Origin: Ctenosaura bakeri
Taxonomy: Eukaryota; Chordata; Lepidosauria; Squamata; Iguanidae
NCBI GenBank assembly: GCA_948474755.1
Contig: CAOLHI010000655.1
Span: 1 to 64,000 of the forward strand
Length of the DNA stretch: 64,000 bases
Direction: 5' to 3'
The position numbers were made by a program, and so were the translations under genes. Below, one piece after another: positions 23,318 through 36,329 of this stretch. The notes under the pieces were generated by a model. That model was not told the DNA's origin and did no database searches. It saw only the letters and a list, made by a program, of their open reading frames with translations. Position 1 is the stretch's first letter, and each line of letters starts with the position of its first letter.

Positions 23318-23400
23318 ATCCTGTCAAGAAAACCCCATGATAGGTTTGCTTTAGGGTTGCTATAAGTCAGAAACAACCTGAAAGCACACAATATCAATAA
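23318..23400 (+). repeat. SINE 3' fragment
   Basis: GTCAAGAAAACCCCATGATA, then TTAGGGTTGCTATAAGTCAG and AACCTGAAAGCACACAAT match the 3' half of the tRNA-SINE family at 13107. The promoter half is absent or too decayed. Confidence 0.65.
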
Positions 23401-23410
23401 AGTTGATTTA

Positions 23411-23498
23411 AGCCATTTTAGCACGAGGCTATTATAGCGCTATGATTCCACTTTCAACATCTTATGGAATCCTGGGGTTTGCAGTTTCCGGAGGGGCC
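23411..23498. mobile_element. Family A MITE, left half
   Basis: AGCCATTTTAGCACGAGGCT, the ATTCCACTTTCAACATCTTA block and GGGGTTTGCAGTTTCCGGAG. The right arm is missing; family C sequence follows directly. Confidence 0.7.
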
Positions 23499-23578
23499 AG
23501 CTGGAACTCCCATCATCAACTACTACTGACCAGGTAGGCTGGGACTATTAGGAATTGGATTTCGACACCTGGAGATCA
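23499..23578. repeat. Family C remnant
   Basis: CTGGAACTCCCATCATCAAC with CCAGGTAGGCTGGGACTATT and CGACACCTGGAGATC follow the family C pattern (short arm, then CACCTGGAG terminus). Confidence 0.5.
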
Positions 23579-24677
23579 TAGATTTCCACCAGATCTGTGG
23601 TATGATTCCAAATCAGCAGAACTAACAACTAGAAAATGGGTGGCAGAAAATTTGTTTTGAACCTAATCATACGCTTCATTTAAAAGCCTTTATTGTGGAA
23701 GTGATGCTGGTGAAGACAACTTCCTCCAGGATCACTGTATCTGTTCAGTATTGTTTGGCAGCCAGCAGACTACATTGCATCCCAGGAGAAAGTGAAATAC
23801 TGGCAAACCAGTAAGACTCAGCTGCAAAATATTTTGAGGAGAAAATTACTCCCATCTTGGATGCCATGGCATCACTTTGTCATGCTTGCCTGGATCAGCT
23901 GCAGGTGGTCAATAGCTGGTAGCCACTGCTGTCCTATGGGAGAGTCTAGCATTGCTGTAAATCTCTCTTTTATAAACAAATCCCTACAGTTTCTGCTAAA
24001 ATACAAAGAAAAGGGGTTGCTTGTACAGATTGTACAGATGCACAAGAATGTCCAAACAGCCAATCTCGAACCCAGTATCTCTGAGCAGGTGGTGGTTAGA
24101 TAACTTCATACATTCATGACCAAAGGTAGATTTTCTTGATTCCCACACATCCTGGCCTAGCTTCAGAAGCAGCTTTAGGACACTTATTTTCTTAACAGTT
24201 TTCAGCAAAACAGAGAATGCAACCCTGTTGGATCATTTGATCCACTTCTGTAGCTTTTAATGCTACCAATTTATCACATCTTGTTAACGGCAGGTTAGGG
24301 ACTAGGTCTGAGAGGGAACCTTAGACTAGCTCTGAATTCATCCAATGTCTAAAGACGTAAGAGAAAAAGATGCCAAGGTAATGTTCATCTTTTACCTTCT
24401 CCTGAACTTTTCTGAAGAGCAACTTTTTTGCATACCCATCATACTTTGAAAACACTGTGAAATATTTCCTCAAGCTCACTACTTTTACTTTTTTTCATAG
24501 AAGCAAATGCCAGCCATGTACCTGTACGGGTGAAAATAAAGGGACATATTCAAAATTACGATATGGGAGGAGGCCTGAATTTGCTCCTAGTAACCCATCC
24601 ACCACACACACACACACCCCCCAAAATGGTGCATATCAGCATAATCAATTTATCCTGGATTAAGTTTCTTAGTCATG
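23579..24677. other. Unannotated stretch
   Basis: No exon or repeat recognised. A short (CA)n run lies at about 24602-24617. Confidence 0.5.
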
Positions 24678-24802
24678 CTAAAGCAGAAGTGTGCAACCTG
24701 TTGTTAAAAAACACACAGCTACTCCCATTATCACTTCTTGCTGACCCTGCATGCAAGAGCTGAAAGGAACTATAGTCGAACAACATGTGGAGACTCACAG
24801 CT
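24678..24802. repeat. Family C hAT-like MITE, diverged
   Basis: GCAGAAGTGTGCAACCTGTT on the left and ACTATAGTCGAACAACATGT with GGAGACTCACAGCTT on the right are the diverged ends of the GTGGGCAAC.../...CAACATCTGGAGGGC family. Confidence 0.5.
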
Positions 24803-25505
24803 TCCCCAGTTTTTGCCTAGAATGAGAGACCAGACTAGGCCAGTTTTTATATAGGTATAGTGCAGATTTTCTTTAAGGAACAGAATGCTCACTGACATCA
24901 GTGACGATAAAATCCCGGTGACAGGCCTCCCTCCATCTGTAAACATCCTCCATTTCAGACATGTTGACACGCAGCCAGCTTCCAGCAACACACACCTATG
25001 AAACAGTGAGCCTGGCTGAGACCAACAGTAACTATCGCACACATCCAAATTACAAGGAGCTGAATCAGCTGTACTTGTGATCAATGTTATTGGAATGGCT
25101 GATAGATCTAATCTTGCCAGCACAGAAAACTGTCTGCCCCCCATTATCTGAGGGCCATCCATCACCCAAGTCAATGCTGTTTCTGCAGCTGGGATTGGAA
25201 TGTTCTAGTGAGTTTTGTGATCTTCAAATATCTCTGGAGCTACTCTGTTACCATCTTCCCTCAGAGGGGAGGTTGTAAGCTAAGGAATAAAATGAATTCT
25301 CTAGTACCACGGATTAATGTCCTAAATAGTAAGCAAAACCACAGACGACTTCATCCATCACTGCAAAGAAGGGTTCAAGGGCAGCACAAGCACAGCTTAA
25401 TTCTATACAGCTTCACAATCCAACCGGTAGAAAGAGTTTATTCTTATTTCTGTGTGCTCACACCAATATTTAGTCTGCAAGATCCCTTCTTTATCTAAAT
25501 ATGTG
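24803..25505. other. Unannotated stretch
   Basis: No exon or repeat recognised. The 134-codon minus frame at 24770-25174 has no family resemblance. Confidence 0.45.
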
Positions 25506-25885
25506 CAGTCATCCCTCCACATTCACTAGAATTAGGGGCACAGGACCCCCATGAAAGTGAAAAAAACATGAATAACTCTAAGCCCTCCCAAACCATATTG
25601 AACACACAAAAAATATGATCACCATATTCAACCCACCGTGGATTCCTCTGAGGCATCCGGGTTCCTTCACAAGACAGAAGGGGGTGGCTGGTGGGGCTCA
25701 CTGCCACCTCCACTGCTGCTCCACACCATTTTCGATAGAGACTTACAAGCCTCGTTCACAGCTTCCCGGTCTCACAAGGCTTTCAGTCCCTACTAAAAAT
25801 GGCACAGGGAGGCAGCAGAGGTGACAGCAAATAATCCGTGAATAATCAAATCTGCAAAAGGGAAACCCATAAACGTGGAGGGCTG
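25506..25885. mobile_element. Tc1/mariner-Tigger-like MITE
   Basis: The left end CAGTCATCCCTCCACATTCA pairs with the right end AAACGTGGAGGGCTG, followed by TA. Inner segments GGACCCCCATGAAAGTG and AATCCGTGAATAATCAAATC fit this family. No coding region. Confidence 0.6.
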
Positions 25886-26089
25886 TATTAACACACACAT
25901 CGGTTACAACATAACAAGGAGGTGATGGAACTCATATTAATCTTGCCACTGTAGGTAGTTCTTCTAGAACAGAAAATTATCTTGGATCAAGAAAAGTCAT
26001 ACGTAGTCTATTTTTAAATTACAGCTAAAACATCTCTACATTGCTGATAATGTTATATTCATCACCATCAGTGCAGATTCACAATCTTC

Positions 26090-26312
26090 AGGCCCATTCA
26101 CATTCCACAATTATAGTGTTATTATTACATCCTATGAAATCCTGAGGTTTGTGGTTTGGTCAGAAGTACCAGAGGTGCTCCCTAGTTGAGAATTCTAAAT
26201 GCCCCTCCATAAACTACCAAACCCTAAACTGCTAGTCCCCTAAACTGCCAATTCCATAGGACAGAATCATAGCAGTTAAATAGTAGAATAATTCTGGAGT
26301 GTGAATGGGCCC
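26090..26312. mobile_element. Family B palindromic MITE, long form
   Basis: The ends AGGCCCATTCACATTCCACA and AGTGTGAATGGGCCC pair. Internal ATAGCAGTTAAATAGTAGAA and the spacer TCCCTAGTTGAGAATTCTAA fit the family. A local repeat of CCCTAAACTG occurs in the centre. Confidence 0.75.
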
Positions 26313-26454
26313 TTGTTGGAGATGGAGAAGGAGGAAAAGGAGAAAGAACAGGCAGGGTAATGGAAATGGATCTGATTAGAATAGAAAAGTCCAAAGAGGA
26401 AAATATGGCCCGGCCATTTCATCCAAGTGTCCTCCATCATGGGCTTAGAACTTT

Positions 26455-26760
26455 TATTTATTTTATTAGAAGCATTTATGTTTAAACCACTTTTTGCTCA
26501 CCATGACAATCAAAACAAGGTACCAGAAAATGATAAAAAAAAAAACTTTTAAGAACAGAAAAGCAAATCATTCTTTCAAAAGAGGCCAGAAACAACCTTA
26601 AAATCAGAGGCCTGATGAAATAATTCAAAAAGTCAGCAGGAATGGTGCCCACATTTCTTTCCTTGGAAGAGCATTTCACAGTCAAGGTGCTGTTAACTGA
26701 AGAGTTCTGATGCATGCACACATCAGCCTAACCACCCTTGGAGTGGATCACATAACACAG
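26455..26760 (-). repeat. L2-like LINE 3' end
   Basis: TTTATTTATTTTATTAGAAG and AAACCACTTTTTGCTCACCA form the inverted 3' tail. Next come an A-rich zone and GGAAGAGCATTTCACAGTCA, the conserved 3'UTR segment found in L2-type copies of this window (compare 50290-50330). Confidence 0.6.
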
Positions 26761-27599
26761 CCTCTGATGAGGATCTCAAAATTATGAGCAGGCTCATATG
26801 TTCAGACAGGCAATTATTTATTTTTGCTTCAACATACCCCCAAAGATGTGAAGACACATCACTGAATTTTGAGCACCAGGCAAATCCCTGACATAAAGCA
26901 GGAGGTGATTCCACGTGGAAAAGTGGTGGGCAGGAAAAGATACCGAACTTGTCCCTGTCCACTCTCTCAACTTCCCAATTTCTTTTCTCTTGGTAAGGCT
27001 CTAAAACTAGCAAAGCCCACCAGGAGAGAAAGGGTTTGAGGGCTGTGATTGGGTAGGTGGAGGAGGAATTCCCAGCAAGAAGAACACCATTTTGCTTTTA
27101 CACCATTTGTCACCTTGAAAAATGTGAGGATATTCCCCACTGATGGAATACAAACAAGAGCAAATGACGGCCGTATGACATCACGAGTGCATGGAGACTC
27201 CCTTCATTTTAAATGGTGATTCTCCCTGCAGAGAGAACAGTCACTGAACCTGGCACTATACAATCAGCTTAGCTTAGCTTAGCTTAGTTTTTCCTAATCA
27301 TTACATAAAGCAGACACTGGACATCTGCTCCATTCCTTGTTTGGGTGCTTGTCAGCTTTTCCCTTCTAATCATGATCTATCAGCCTGAATGTCCTTTTAG
27401 CGGAGATTCTATTGTCTGACATAGGCTGCCTGGATTGTGCCTAGGTCCTGCCCCTGGATCAGTACAATGAACTAGAGTGGCATAGTTTGAATCAGTCCAA
27501 GCGTCTTTCATGGGTAAGAAGAGGCTCTGTAGAAGAAGCTGTATTACTCTGGATCCTAACCCACTATTATTCCAGGACCAGAGCCACCTGAGAATCTGT
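26761..27599. other. Unannotated stretch with an AGCTT mini-array
   Basis: No exon recognised. AGCTT is repeated four times in tandem at about 27266-27287. Confidence 0.5.
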
Positions 27600-27770
27600 T
27601 TACTTCTGTCTAGACCAATATTGTCCATGCTGAGCAGTGCCCTCCAGGGTCTCAGGCAGAAATCTTTATCACCACCTGCTACCCAGTCTTCTTAATTGAA
27701 GACATCACTAATTGAACCCGGAATCTTCTAGATGCAAGGTAACTGCTCTACCAAGCAACACTCTGTAATA
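27600..27770 (-). repeat. tRNA-derived SINE (GCATCTAGAAG type)
   Basis: On the minus strand it reads GGTAGAGCAGTTACCTTGCA (box A), GGGTTCAATTAGTG (box B), then GGTAGCAGGTGGTGATAAAG and GCCTGAGACCCTGGAGGGCA. It is the same lineage as 11640-11775 and more complete at its 3' end. Confidence 0.75.
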
Positions 27771-27907
27771 CAAAATGTCAAGATAGAGTTCCCAACACAA
27801 AGATTTTTAGAAGCTATCAAATCACAGCAATAAAGACAACACTCACAAGGTTCAACATTGACATAAGGTCCTGAAGGAGGCCTCCCATATAGTCTAGGTG
27901 CTCTATT

Positions 27908-28804
27908 TGTTACCCTAATTTCGGGTAATTTGGGGGACACCTCACTGTGCTCCACGTGATGAGGAATGGAAACTAGCCAGAGCACAAGCAATAACAGTGC
28001 AAGAGGCAGGGTAACCTAGCGGGGTCGTTTTACCCAGTTTTTACAGGGTCAGGCCAAACTAAAAACCAAACCAAAATGTCCAAAAAATGATTTTATTGAA
28101 TGCAAGTCTCATGCACCAACGCACTCTCGCACACATACCCCCGAGCTATTAAGAAGCAAAAGAGAGGAAATTGGACAGAGGGAGCATTGGAGGGGTGTCG
28201 TTGGGGTAATACTGCACCTTTTCCTGAAGTCCTGGGTCCAAGAAGGCAGCAAAGATGTGGGGCCCAGCACGGAGAGGGCTGAGGGGATTGCTCGACAAAT
28301 GGAGCGATGGTCGGCTGGGGTGACTGGGAGCGATCCGAAGAAAAGCTCAAAAGCCGGGACTATTTGTAGGGGGAAAAGTACCCGGAGGACTAATCCGTTC
28401 CCGGGGAGAACAATGGGTGCTGCAGTGGGCACAAAGCTCCACACTGGTAATTTCCTTGGTGTGATGGGATTATTAGGTGTTGCCAAAGTCTCCGGATTTT
28501 CGGCTGTGTTTTGTGGTGTGACTTCTGGTCCCCTCCAGATGCGATATTTGCTCAACTTGTGGCAGACACACTAATCCCTTCAAGTCAGCATCCTGGGGCT
28601 GAGGACCCTTTGTATACTGTGGGTTTGCTCATCTTGAGGTTTCCTGGGGCTATGTGATGGGGGATTTTACTGGTCTGACTTGGTTTTTGGTCTCTCAACT
28701 ATGCCTGCCTACGTGCCCCTTCGGGGGACCTCTTTGGCTCACAGAATCATATTTTAATATCCAAATTGTAGACCCCGGGATAGGGTTTCTCCCTCTGAGT
28801 AACA
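27908..28804 (-). mobile_element. Solo LTR, same family as the 5.7-kb provirus
   Basis: 897 bp with TGTTAC/GTAACA ends and a 4-bp duplication, TATT, at 27904-27907 and 28805-28808. It aligns end to end with 7315-8227, including the minus-strand AATAAA at 28092-28097, but is clearly diverged. No internal region remains. Confidence 0.9.
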
Positions 28805-29040
28805 TATTAACTGAACACAGGAGTTCATTTTAGAAGCTGGCCCATCTTAATATGGAAATGTTTAGGAAGGCCAGCCTCAAAGACTATGAGATCTTTCTTT
28901 ATTCATAGAGCTATATGTCAACCCTCTACAGGATAACACAACATGTTGTAAAACTAGCACTATGAACTCTATCTTTCACATGTAACACTCATGTATATGT
29001 TTGTAAGATATACTATAAAGCTTGCCAGTCCAGAAGTATA

Positions 29041-29240
29041 TCTACATTAGTTACAGCACTACGGTATGACTTTAAATGTCATAATTCCATCCTATAGAAC
29101 TATAGGCCCTCTCTCCTGAATTTTAATACTAGTAATACCTCACAAAGAATTCTAACTCTCCAAAGTACAAATCCTAAGATTCCACAGTGCAGAGCCATGG
29201 TAGGCAGTTAAAGTGTCACAATGGTGTAGTGTAAATTGTC
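29041..29240. mobile_element. Family B MITE, diverged
   Basis: CAGCACTACGGTATGACTTT and ATGTCATAATTCCATCCTAT on the left, TGGTAGGCAGTTAAAGTGTC and CAATGGTGTAGTGTAAATTG on the right. Confidence 0.6.
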
Positions 29241-30194
29241 TCCAGGTCTCTATTTTCACATCATGTGAGATGCTGTTAAAAAGAAAATCTTAAGCCAAAA
29301 ATGGCTACACAATCCTCCCTTATAGCAAAAGGGAAGGGTGTGCTTAAATACACCTGCTGTGTCCTCTTTTATTTCTGCCATATGGGAGCACTGGGGAGTG
29401 CAGGGCACTTCTGCGGGGCTGCAGAAACAAGGAAATAATAGAACATGTAACAATGATATACAATGGAAAGTATTCAGCAATCCAAAATGATAATAATAAG
29501 AAAGGTATATGAATATACGAAACTTTCTACAACTCATCCATCTATCTTCTGTACTCTTTTCTTCATCTATAAAAGCCTAGAAAGACAATTGGAAAAGCAC
29601 GCTTCTTAAAATCCAGTTCCATGACTGCAATCCGAAGTAGCTCTAGTTGATCCAAGGATCTGACCTGCATGTATTCAACATTTTTATTATGATATGGATT
29701 GCTAGAAGCTTCAAAAAGAATTTTCCAAATTTGGAGGACAGGAAGAATAGCAAATACAGATCAGAGTAAGCAAGTGACTGCAAAGTAATGCACATTTCAG
29801 AAAGTAATTTAACTTGAACTATTAAAAAATGGAATTTGAAATGGCAGTGGCTAACCACAGCTTAATAAAAAAACACAGAACATGGCAGCAATAAAAAAAG
29901 GTAGCTTCTATGTTAGGGATTATTAGAAAAAGGGAAGAAAACAAAACTTAACATGCCTTTATATAAATCAACAGGGTGGCTGCTATGCACAGTTTTATTT
30001 ATCCTGTATGAAAAAGGTTATCGTAAAGCTGGAAAAGGTACAACATTTATTGGGGTGGATCACCTTAAGTACAAAGAAGTTTTGGGGATTATTTCAGTTT
30101 AAGGGAAAAACAATATGACCAGAAATGTAGAAAACAATGTTTGGTGTACAGTAAGCAGACAGATAATACTGGGACACCCAATGAAATTGAGTCA

Positions 30195-30262
30195 CAGGAG
30201 ATATGGGATATAAGTCACCATAAGTTAGAAATAACTTGAATGTACACAACAGTAAAAAGAAA
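30195..30262 (+). repeat. SINE 3' fragment
   Basis: TATAAGTCACCATAAGTTAG, AAATAACTTGAATGTACACA: the 3' end of the tRNA-SINE family seen at 13107 and 23318. Confidence 0.55.
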
Positions 30263-31747
30263 ATATGGAACAGGCAAAAAGATGCAGGCATATGTCAATT
30301 AACAAAACCTTTGAAAGTGAAGTTCCTTTCTACAAATTCTTTTTAGACCTGCCCAAACCCCATTTCCTCCTCAACTTCTGTTTAGCTGGAAGGTTTTTAG
30401 CAGAAGGATGGTGAGGAGAGCTGGAGAAGGACAGACTTTTGGTGTTGGATCGCTGAAGTGGGTCCCCCATAAGCAATACAATAAACTAAATATGAGCTGG
30501 GGAAAGAACAGGATCTGCTCTAGCAGTCCTACTGCCGCTGTGTGTCTCCTCCTATCAGGTAAGGTAAATAGCAGCTGTCTCCAGAATCCCCTACAGAGCA
30601 TGCATGAACAGCAAAACAAGAGAGAAAAGGAGCGAGCAGGTAAGCCTGCATCCCCAGTATAGATCTATAAGTTTCGTCACTAAAATGGAAATCATAAGAA
30701 AGTAGAAATTATGAAATAAAAGATCATTTCTAGATTAAATTTGTTAGAAGACTGCAAGTGGTCTCCAGATGATTAAAATATTTTGTGTTTACTTATACAA
30801 GGCTCATCTGACCTCATTGTTTCATTTCACAAATGCATATTGTTAGTTGTAAATAAAAAGTTTACTGAAATATCTTGACCACTCTTCATTTTGTGGTGTA
30901 GGAGCCTGCCCCAATTCTTTCTATGTTACTACTGCTTCCAGTGCCATATCTTCTGTTAAAGAAGTAATTCCCAGTAGCACATCTACTTTTGTTTAGTGGA
31001 GACATACCTGGACTTCTTCATCCAAGACATAATTAATTAATGGCATTCACTACCCCAGGGTGTAACAACACTAGTTACTTTATACGTACTTTACAATGGT
31101 TTTAAAGGGGGGTTAAATAATTTCATATAGGAAAAGACATCCACCAGTAGTTATTGGCAAGGATGCCTCAGAGAAATCTCAGCGGCAGCACTTGTACATG
31201 GACAGAAGCTAGGGAAGGATATTCATTTTTATATGACCCATGGTGGGAAATCAGATGCCAGGCTGAACTCTGGATGGCCCTTTGGCTTGAACTAGAAATG
31301 TAAAATTTCAGGAAATTTTGAAAGTGTACAGGAAAACCCATTTTTCTCCCTCTGTGAAAAAATGTAAATTTAAAGGGAAACCTCATATACATAATAGATT
31401 GTTAAATTTATTTAACAATAATAAAATATTGTAAAACGAATAACATGGCATATGAAACAATTCAACTATTACGAAATTTAAAGTGTGAGCATATGCATGT
31501 TTATTCAGAAGTAAGACCCAATTAGTCTTCTTGTTGTTTCAGTATGGCCTCAACAGTACAATTGATTTGGTTTTGTATAAGCAAATGACCAAGATGCAGG
31601 TTACCTAACTTTAGTCTCTCCAGAAGAGATCAAAGGTCAGCAGAAGCAGACAATCTACAAAGACCCTGTTTCTCATCCTCATGGAAATTGCAGCTCCATT
31701 TATACATGTAACTTGGATGGCTAAGTAAGTTTGCAGCAGCCTTCAAT

Positions 31748-31815
31748 AACCTGGCAACTTCCAGATATACAGAATAACAATTCCCATCATCTTCCAGCTC
31801 AGCGGTCCATAATGG
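31748..31815. repeat. Family C remnant
   Basis: CTGGCAACTTCCAGATATAC and AACAATTCCCATCATCTTCC followed by CAGCTCAG match one arm of family C. Confidence 0.4.
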
Positions 31816-34137
31816 TGGGGAGCATATGAGCATAGTTCAATACATCTTGAAAGCGGTAGCTTAGAAAGCATTAGTCTTTGCCGCATACATTGTGGCAAAT
31901 ATACAATATAAGAAGTAAGAGTGAACCAACGGAGATTTGGGCTAAGTATTGTCTTTATAAGGTGTACTATGAACCAAATATTATGTATTGGAAGCTAATG
32001 GTTAAGTATAAGTAAGTATGTAATTCATGAACGAGTATATAAATCTTGTTATGTTTTATTACTTCATTCATGATTTTAATAAAAATAAATAAAGCATTAG
32101 TCTTGAACCCTGTAGGTTGTCCTACATAAAAACATATTTTGAAGGATAAAATTTTGACTTTAAAAATTAGATTTTATAAGGTTTATTTTTCCCAGTGTTC
32201 CACAAAATGCCAGAAAAAAAAAATGTCTTCAGAAAAGCAATATCCCTTCCCTCTAACTTTCTTGGTCTTTGGGTGAACTTTCACATCACTAGACTTTTCC
32301 AGAAGGACTTTTCTTATATTCTTATGGATTATAAACAAAGATAATAGTTTCTCTGCTTTATACTTAACAGCGCTAATTTTGTCCAAAATATAAGAAAGTG
32401 TATGAATGTTTTTTCCAAAGTATTATTTATCTTCTATTTTCCATTAACTGTATGTTACTGTTTTCTGTACATTGTGTACAATAACATATGTATGGTAGAA
32501 TTTTTGAGATTACAATCACCAAATTTCATGCAACCAGTTTTCAGCCTAGTAATGTGTGTGCAGTATGCACTATTTATGAACAATCAGATTTTCTGCTGAC
32601 ATTATTGGATTCTAGAAAACATTTTGATTTTAAAAAATTAAAAATTACTAACCTGTGCAAGAAACCAAAAGGGAATATTAATAATATTCGGTGAATATTG
32701 AAGGTTATATTATTTTACCCATAACTTGCCTTATTTCTCCAAATACACAAAAACTCATCCCTTTGTTTCTTACAGTGACAAGACAGATACTGACCACTTT
32801 TGTAATTATGTTTTTCTACGTGGGTTTTGGTACAAAATGCAACAGTATACTACTGAAGTTTGGTTCAGTGTCAATTTCCATGCATTATCTTTAATATTAC
32901 ACATGGGAACTGAGACTGGACCAAACATAGACAAAATTGCCATTAGTTTCCTGTTTCTTAAGCCAGTTAAAAATAAAATCTCTTAGATAGAAATAAGAAA
33001 ATTTAAATATTTTCATTAAAAAATTGTTTTTAATTTCTGCATGATTCAAACAAAACCCCTCTTTTATGAAATCATTCAACTCTGAAACACCATTTTAATT
33101 CAACGTTCCTGTTGCAAATGTGAAGATAACAGCATGTACCAAAATGCAACTATATATTATTAAAATTAATTGTCTGGAGCAGGAAAACCAGGAAGAAAAA
33201 GAAATGCAACTTATTCATCTGCCTCGGTCCAGATTTATTCTCTACCCAACTACTCATCTGTTTTTTTGCTGTAAAAGTGAAACAACGCCCCCACCCACAG
33301 TGGGCACAGTGATATCCATGGATACCATATGGTATGTTCTGCCCCGATCCTAATGTGACCCATTCAAACAATTTAATCAAAATGCAAATACAAACAATTT
33401 CTCCTTTTCAAACAGTTTCATCTAAATGAGGTTTAAAACAGCCATTAATGTTCCTTCATTAGATGAATGTATAAAAAAAGAATCTTAGTTTTTGTTTTGT
33501 TTGATTTTGTATTGATTTGGTATGAATATATATATTTGGTACACACACACATATATATATCTCACATGAATATAGATTAAAGTATTATATAAATATGGTA
33601 TAATTGTTACCATATTTTTAACAATTATTAAAAATTTATTTTTTAATAAAAAGATTTTTTGACAATGCCATTAATGATTGGTGTCACACTGATAGTGTCT
33701 CTCAAAGAATTTGAGCCACTGCTCCAAAATAAACATTGTCTCCAACAAGGAATGTAAAAATATGTTTTAAAAATGTCCATTCTATGAGATCAAATGCCTT
33801 TGGAACTTCTAAAAATTAAAATTGGTTACTTTTTATTTCTTGCATTTATATTATGATAAATACCTTCTGGTATTGGCTGACAGTAAATACCTTCTGGTAC
33901 TGGCTGACTTGCAATGATGTTACACTGCTCATGACAGACCTAGTTGTTTCTAATATCTTCTACAGAGAATTGTTACATTTTGATTCAACAATATTTTTAT
34001 AAAGGTATAGGTTGAGTCTGCATCTTTTCTCTCCCACTTCATGACATAAAATTTTGAAATAGTAAATGCATGCAACAAGAACCCCATTTAATCACTTGTT
34101 AAGAGAAAGGGAAGCTCACATGTTACAATCTCTAGTG

Positions 34138-34439
34138 CAGTGGTTCTCAACCTTCCTAATGCCGCAACTCTTTAATACAGTTCCTCATGTGGTGGTGACC
34201 CCCAACCATAAAATTATTTTCATTGCTACTTCATAACTGTAATTTTGCTACTGTTATGAATCACGCCAAAGGGGGCAGGAGGACACGAGAGCGTGTCTCG
34301 CGCTTGCGTACCACCACCGAGGAGGGAATGGAGCCTAAGACCATTGGAAATATGTATTTTCTGATGGTCTTGGGCGACCCCTGTGAAAGGGTCGTTCGAC
34401 CCCCCAAAGGGGTTGCGACCCACAGGTTGAGAACCGCTG
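34138..34439. mobile_element. SPIN-type hAT miniature transposon
   Basis: 302 bp with ends CAGTGGTTCTCAACCTTCC and CCACAGGTTGAGAACCGCTG, flanked by the perfect 8-bp duplication CTCTAGTG (34130-34137, 34440-34447). It keeps more of the left interior than the copy at 2739 (TTGCTACTTCATAACTGTAA, TTTTGCTACTGTTATGAATC), as in described SPIN copies. It shares the ACCACCACCGAGGAGGGAAT interior with the 2739 copy, so both belong to one subfamily. No transposase. Confidence 0.95.
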
Positions 34440-34447
34440 CTCTAGTG

Positions 34448-35731
34448 TATCATGGGCCAGCTTTGTGAACAGTGGGAATAAAGAAGCAAGAAGAAAAGAT
34501 CACTTATTACTGAGGGAAGTTAAATGTTCATATTATGTAGCCACTATTTCTAATGTATGTGATCAGAATACTGAAAGATCTCCACAAATAGGCAAAATAG
34601 AAACAATAACATAAAATGTAGTTTGTTTAAAAACTAGAATGTTTACTGCACTTGCTGAGTGCAGTCGTGGCCTTCTCCCATATTTCTGTAATTTTTTTCT
34701 TCTGTCTTAGAAAAGAAAAAAAGACAACATAGCAGCACAATGTCTTTTAATTGTGAATGACAGAAGAACCCTGTTAGAAACACCGTATGTCACTCATACG
34801 ATATCTAACAAGTTGTTTGGAAAATTTCTAGCTATGTCCCACATACTACTTCGTTGCTGCATACAATTGCTTAAGAAGGCTCTTTGTACAGGAATCTAGG
34901 GTCATTAGATTCAAAGTTAGGAAGAAACCTGTTTTGAGGAGTCACCTACGGTCTAAAATTGAGAAATATCTGCCAGAAAACAGAAACCAGATCCTAAAAT
35001 GTCTAAATTATTAGATATTTCTTCAAAATATGATCCCATCTGCCCACACAACTTCCAACAATGCTAACTATGTTGGTACTAGAACCAAGCTGGGGGGTTG
35101 GGGAAAGTGCACTTTAAAGCAGAGAAGTAAAGCAAGATAAGGCAGTGGAAGAATGGGGAAACTGTGGAATTGAAGAAACAGTCATTCAAAAGAAAAGAAG
35201 GTATAGGAAAACAGCTTCAGTGATGATGCAAATAAGTGGCACCACACCAAAACAAGGATATTTACTGACTGGAGGCTGCAGTTCTAAGCACATTTTCTAG
35301 GAGAGACTGCTATTCCCCTGTTCAGTATTGTCTGCCCATTTTTGTCTTTCCCAAGGAGGGAAGACTGAATACTGATTCTTCTTTTTTAAAAGCAACTCAA
35401 GCAACCCAGATATTAGCAAGTAATGTCTCTTCTTTTGTGGGTCAGTAAGAAAGCTTGGTTACAAATATTTGCTCAGTCTCACTCATGTGCTTGTGCTTCT
35501 TACTTTCACCTGAGCTCAGTAATGCCCTCCTGTTACTATTTACTGTGTGGAGAGCATAAAGCACTGCTATCTTGTAAGGAAGATTAAATGCTTTATTAGT
35601 TGTAACATGGACCTCAAACAATGGGTCTTTCCGAAGGTAAAATAATTGTGCAATTCCACTGCCTTGTTCACAGATTTTGACAGAAAGACCAGACATCATC
35701 ATCTTCCCTTTATAGCTTTCCCATGATTATC
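34448..35731. other. Unannotated stretch
   Basis: No exon, RNA gene or repeat recognised. Confidence 0.5.
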
Positions 35732-35734
35732 TTT

Positions 35735-36123
35735 GGCCATTTCCACACAGCATCCCTGTCCCATGATGAGGATGTGTAGCTGCCGCTCTGCGAGTCGTGC
35801 TTTCACACAACATTGTTGCAGTCCTACTGCCAATATGTCCCCATCCATCACAACTGCCATTCCATTACCTGGAAAAATCCAGTAATGGCCTGTGATTGCG
35901 TGATGCTCCCATCACCACGGCCATGCAGAAATGGCAGAAGTGCAATCTATGTGCTTCCTTCCCCAGTGCAGCATGGTAAATGGCCAGCTCCACTGTGGAA
36001 GGAAGGAGCACGTCCTCTGTACTACCCTTCCGCAGGCAGCTGGCCGGGTACAGAAGGGAGCATTCAGGTCTGTCAGGATCACAACAGGATGACGACAGGA
36101 AATGGTAAAATGCAGAAATGGCC
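35735..36123. mobile_element. MITE with GGCCATTTCCACAC ends
   Basis: GGCCATTTCCACACAGCATC on the left and ATGCAGAAATGGCC on the right are inverted, with TTT on both sides (35732-35734, 36124-36126). The ends resemble family A, but the 389-bp interior is unrelated, so it may be a longer non-autonomous relative mobilised by the same transposase. An internal copy of CATGCAGAAATGGC at about 35921-35935 suggests rearrangement. Confidence 0.6.
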
Positions 36124-36329
36124 TTTTGTTGCTCCTTTTTCCTATCTGTGTTTAAAAAATAGTTAAGCAAAAAGAAGACAGAAGAGCTGCATAGTACCTT
36201 TTGAATGTTAATGGTAGGAGTCTTCCATCTGGAAGCATCTAATACTTTAGCAATACTAAAGTGCTGGATGCTAGAAGCAGATTAGATTGAAATGAACAAT
36301 CAGTACAGTCCAAGAATCCTTGGAGCTGC

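Larger units (their letters stand above)
29241..34129. other. AT-rich, repeat-poor stretch
   Basis: Nearly 5 kb with no exon and few recognisable repeats: a SINE 3' fragment at about 30195-30262, a family C remnant at 31748-31815, and simple TA-rich sequence near 33525-33560. 32380-33110 is complex, low in repeats and AT-rich, which is compatible with conserved noncoding DNA, but only an alignment would show that. Small open frames here look random. Confidence 0.5.

Noticed and set aside
24770..25174. 134-codon minus frame
   Set aside because: No recognisable motif, no splice context, and ordinary composition; expected by chance in 64 kb.
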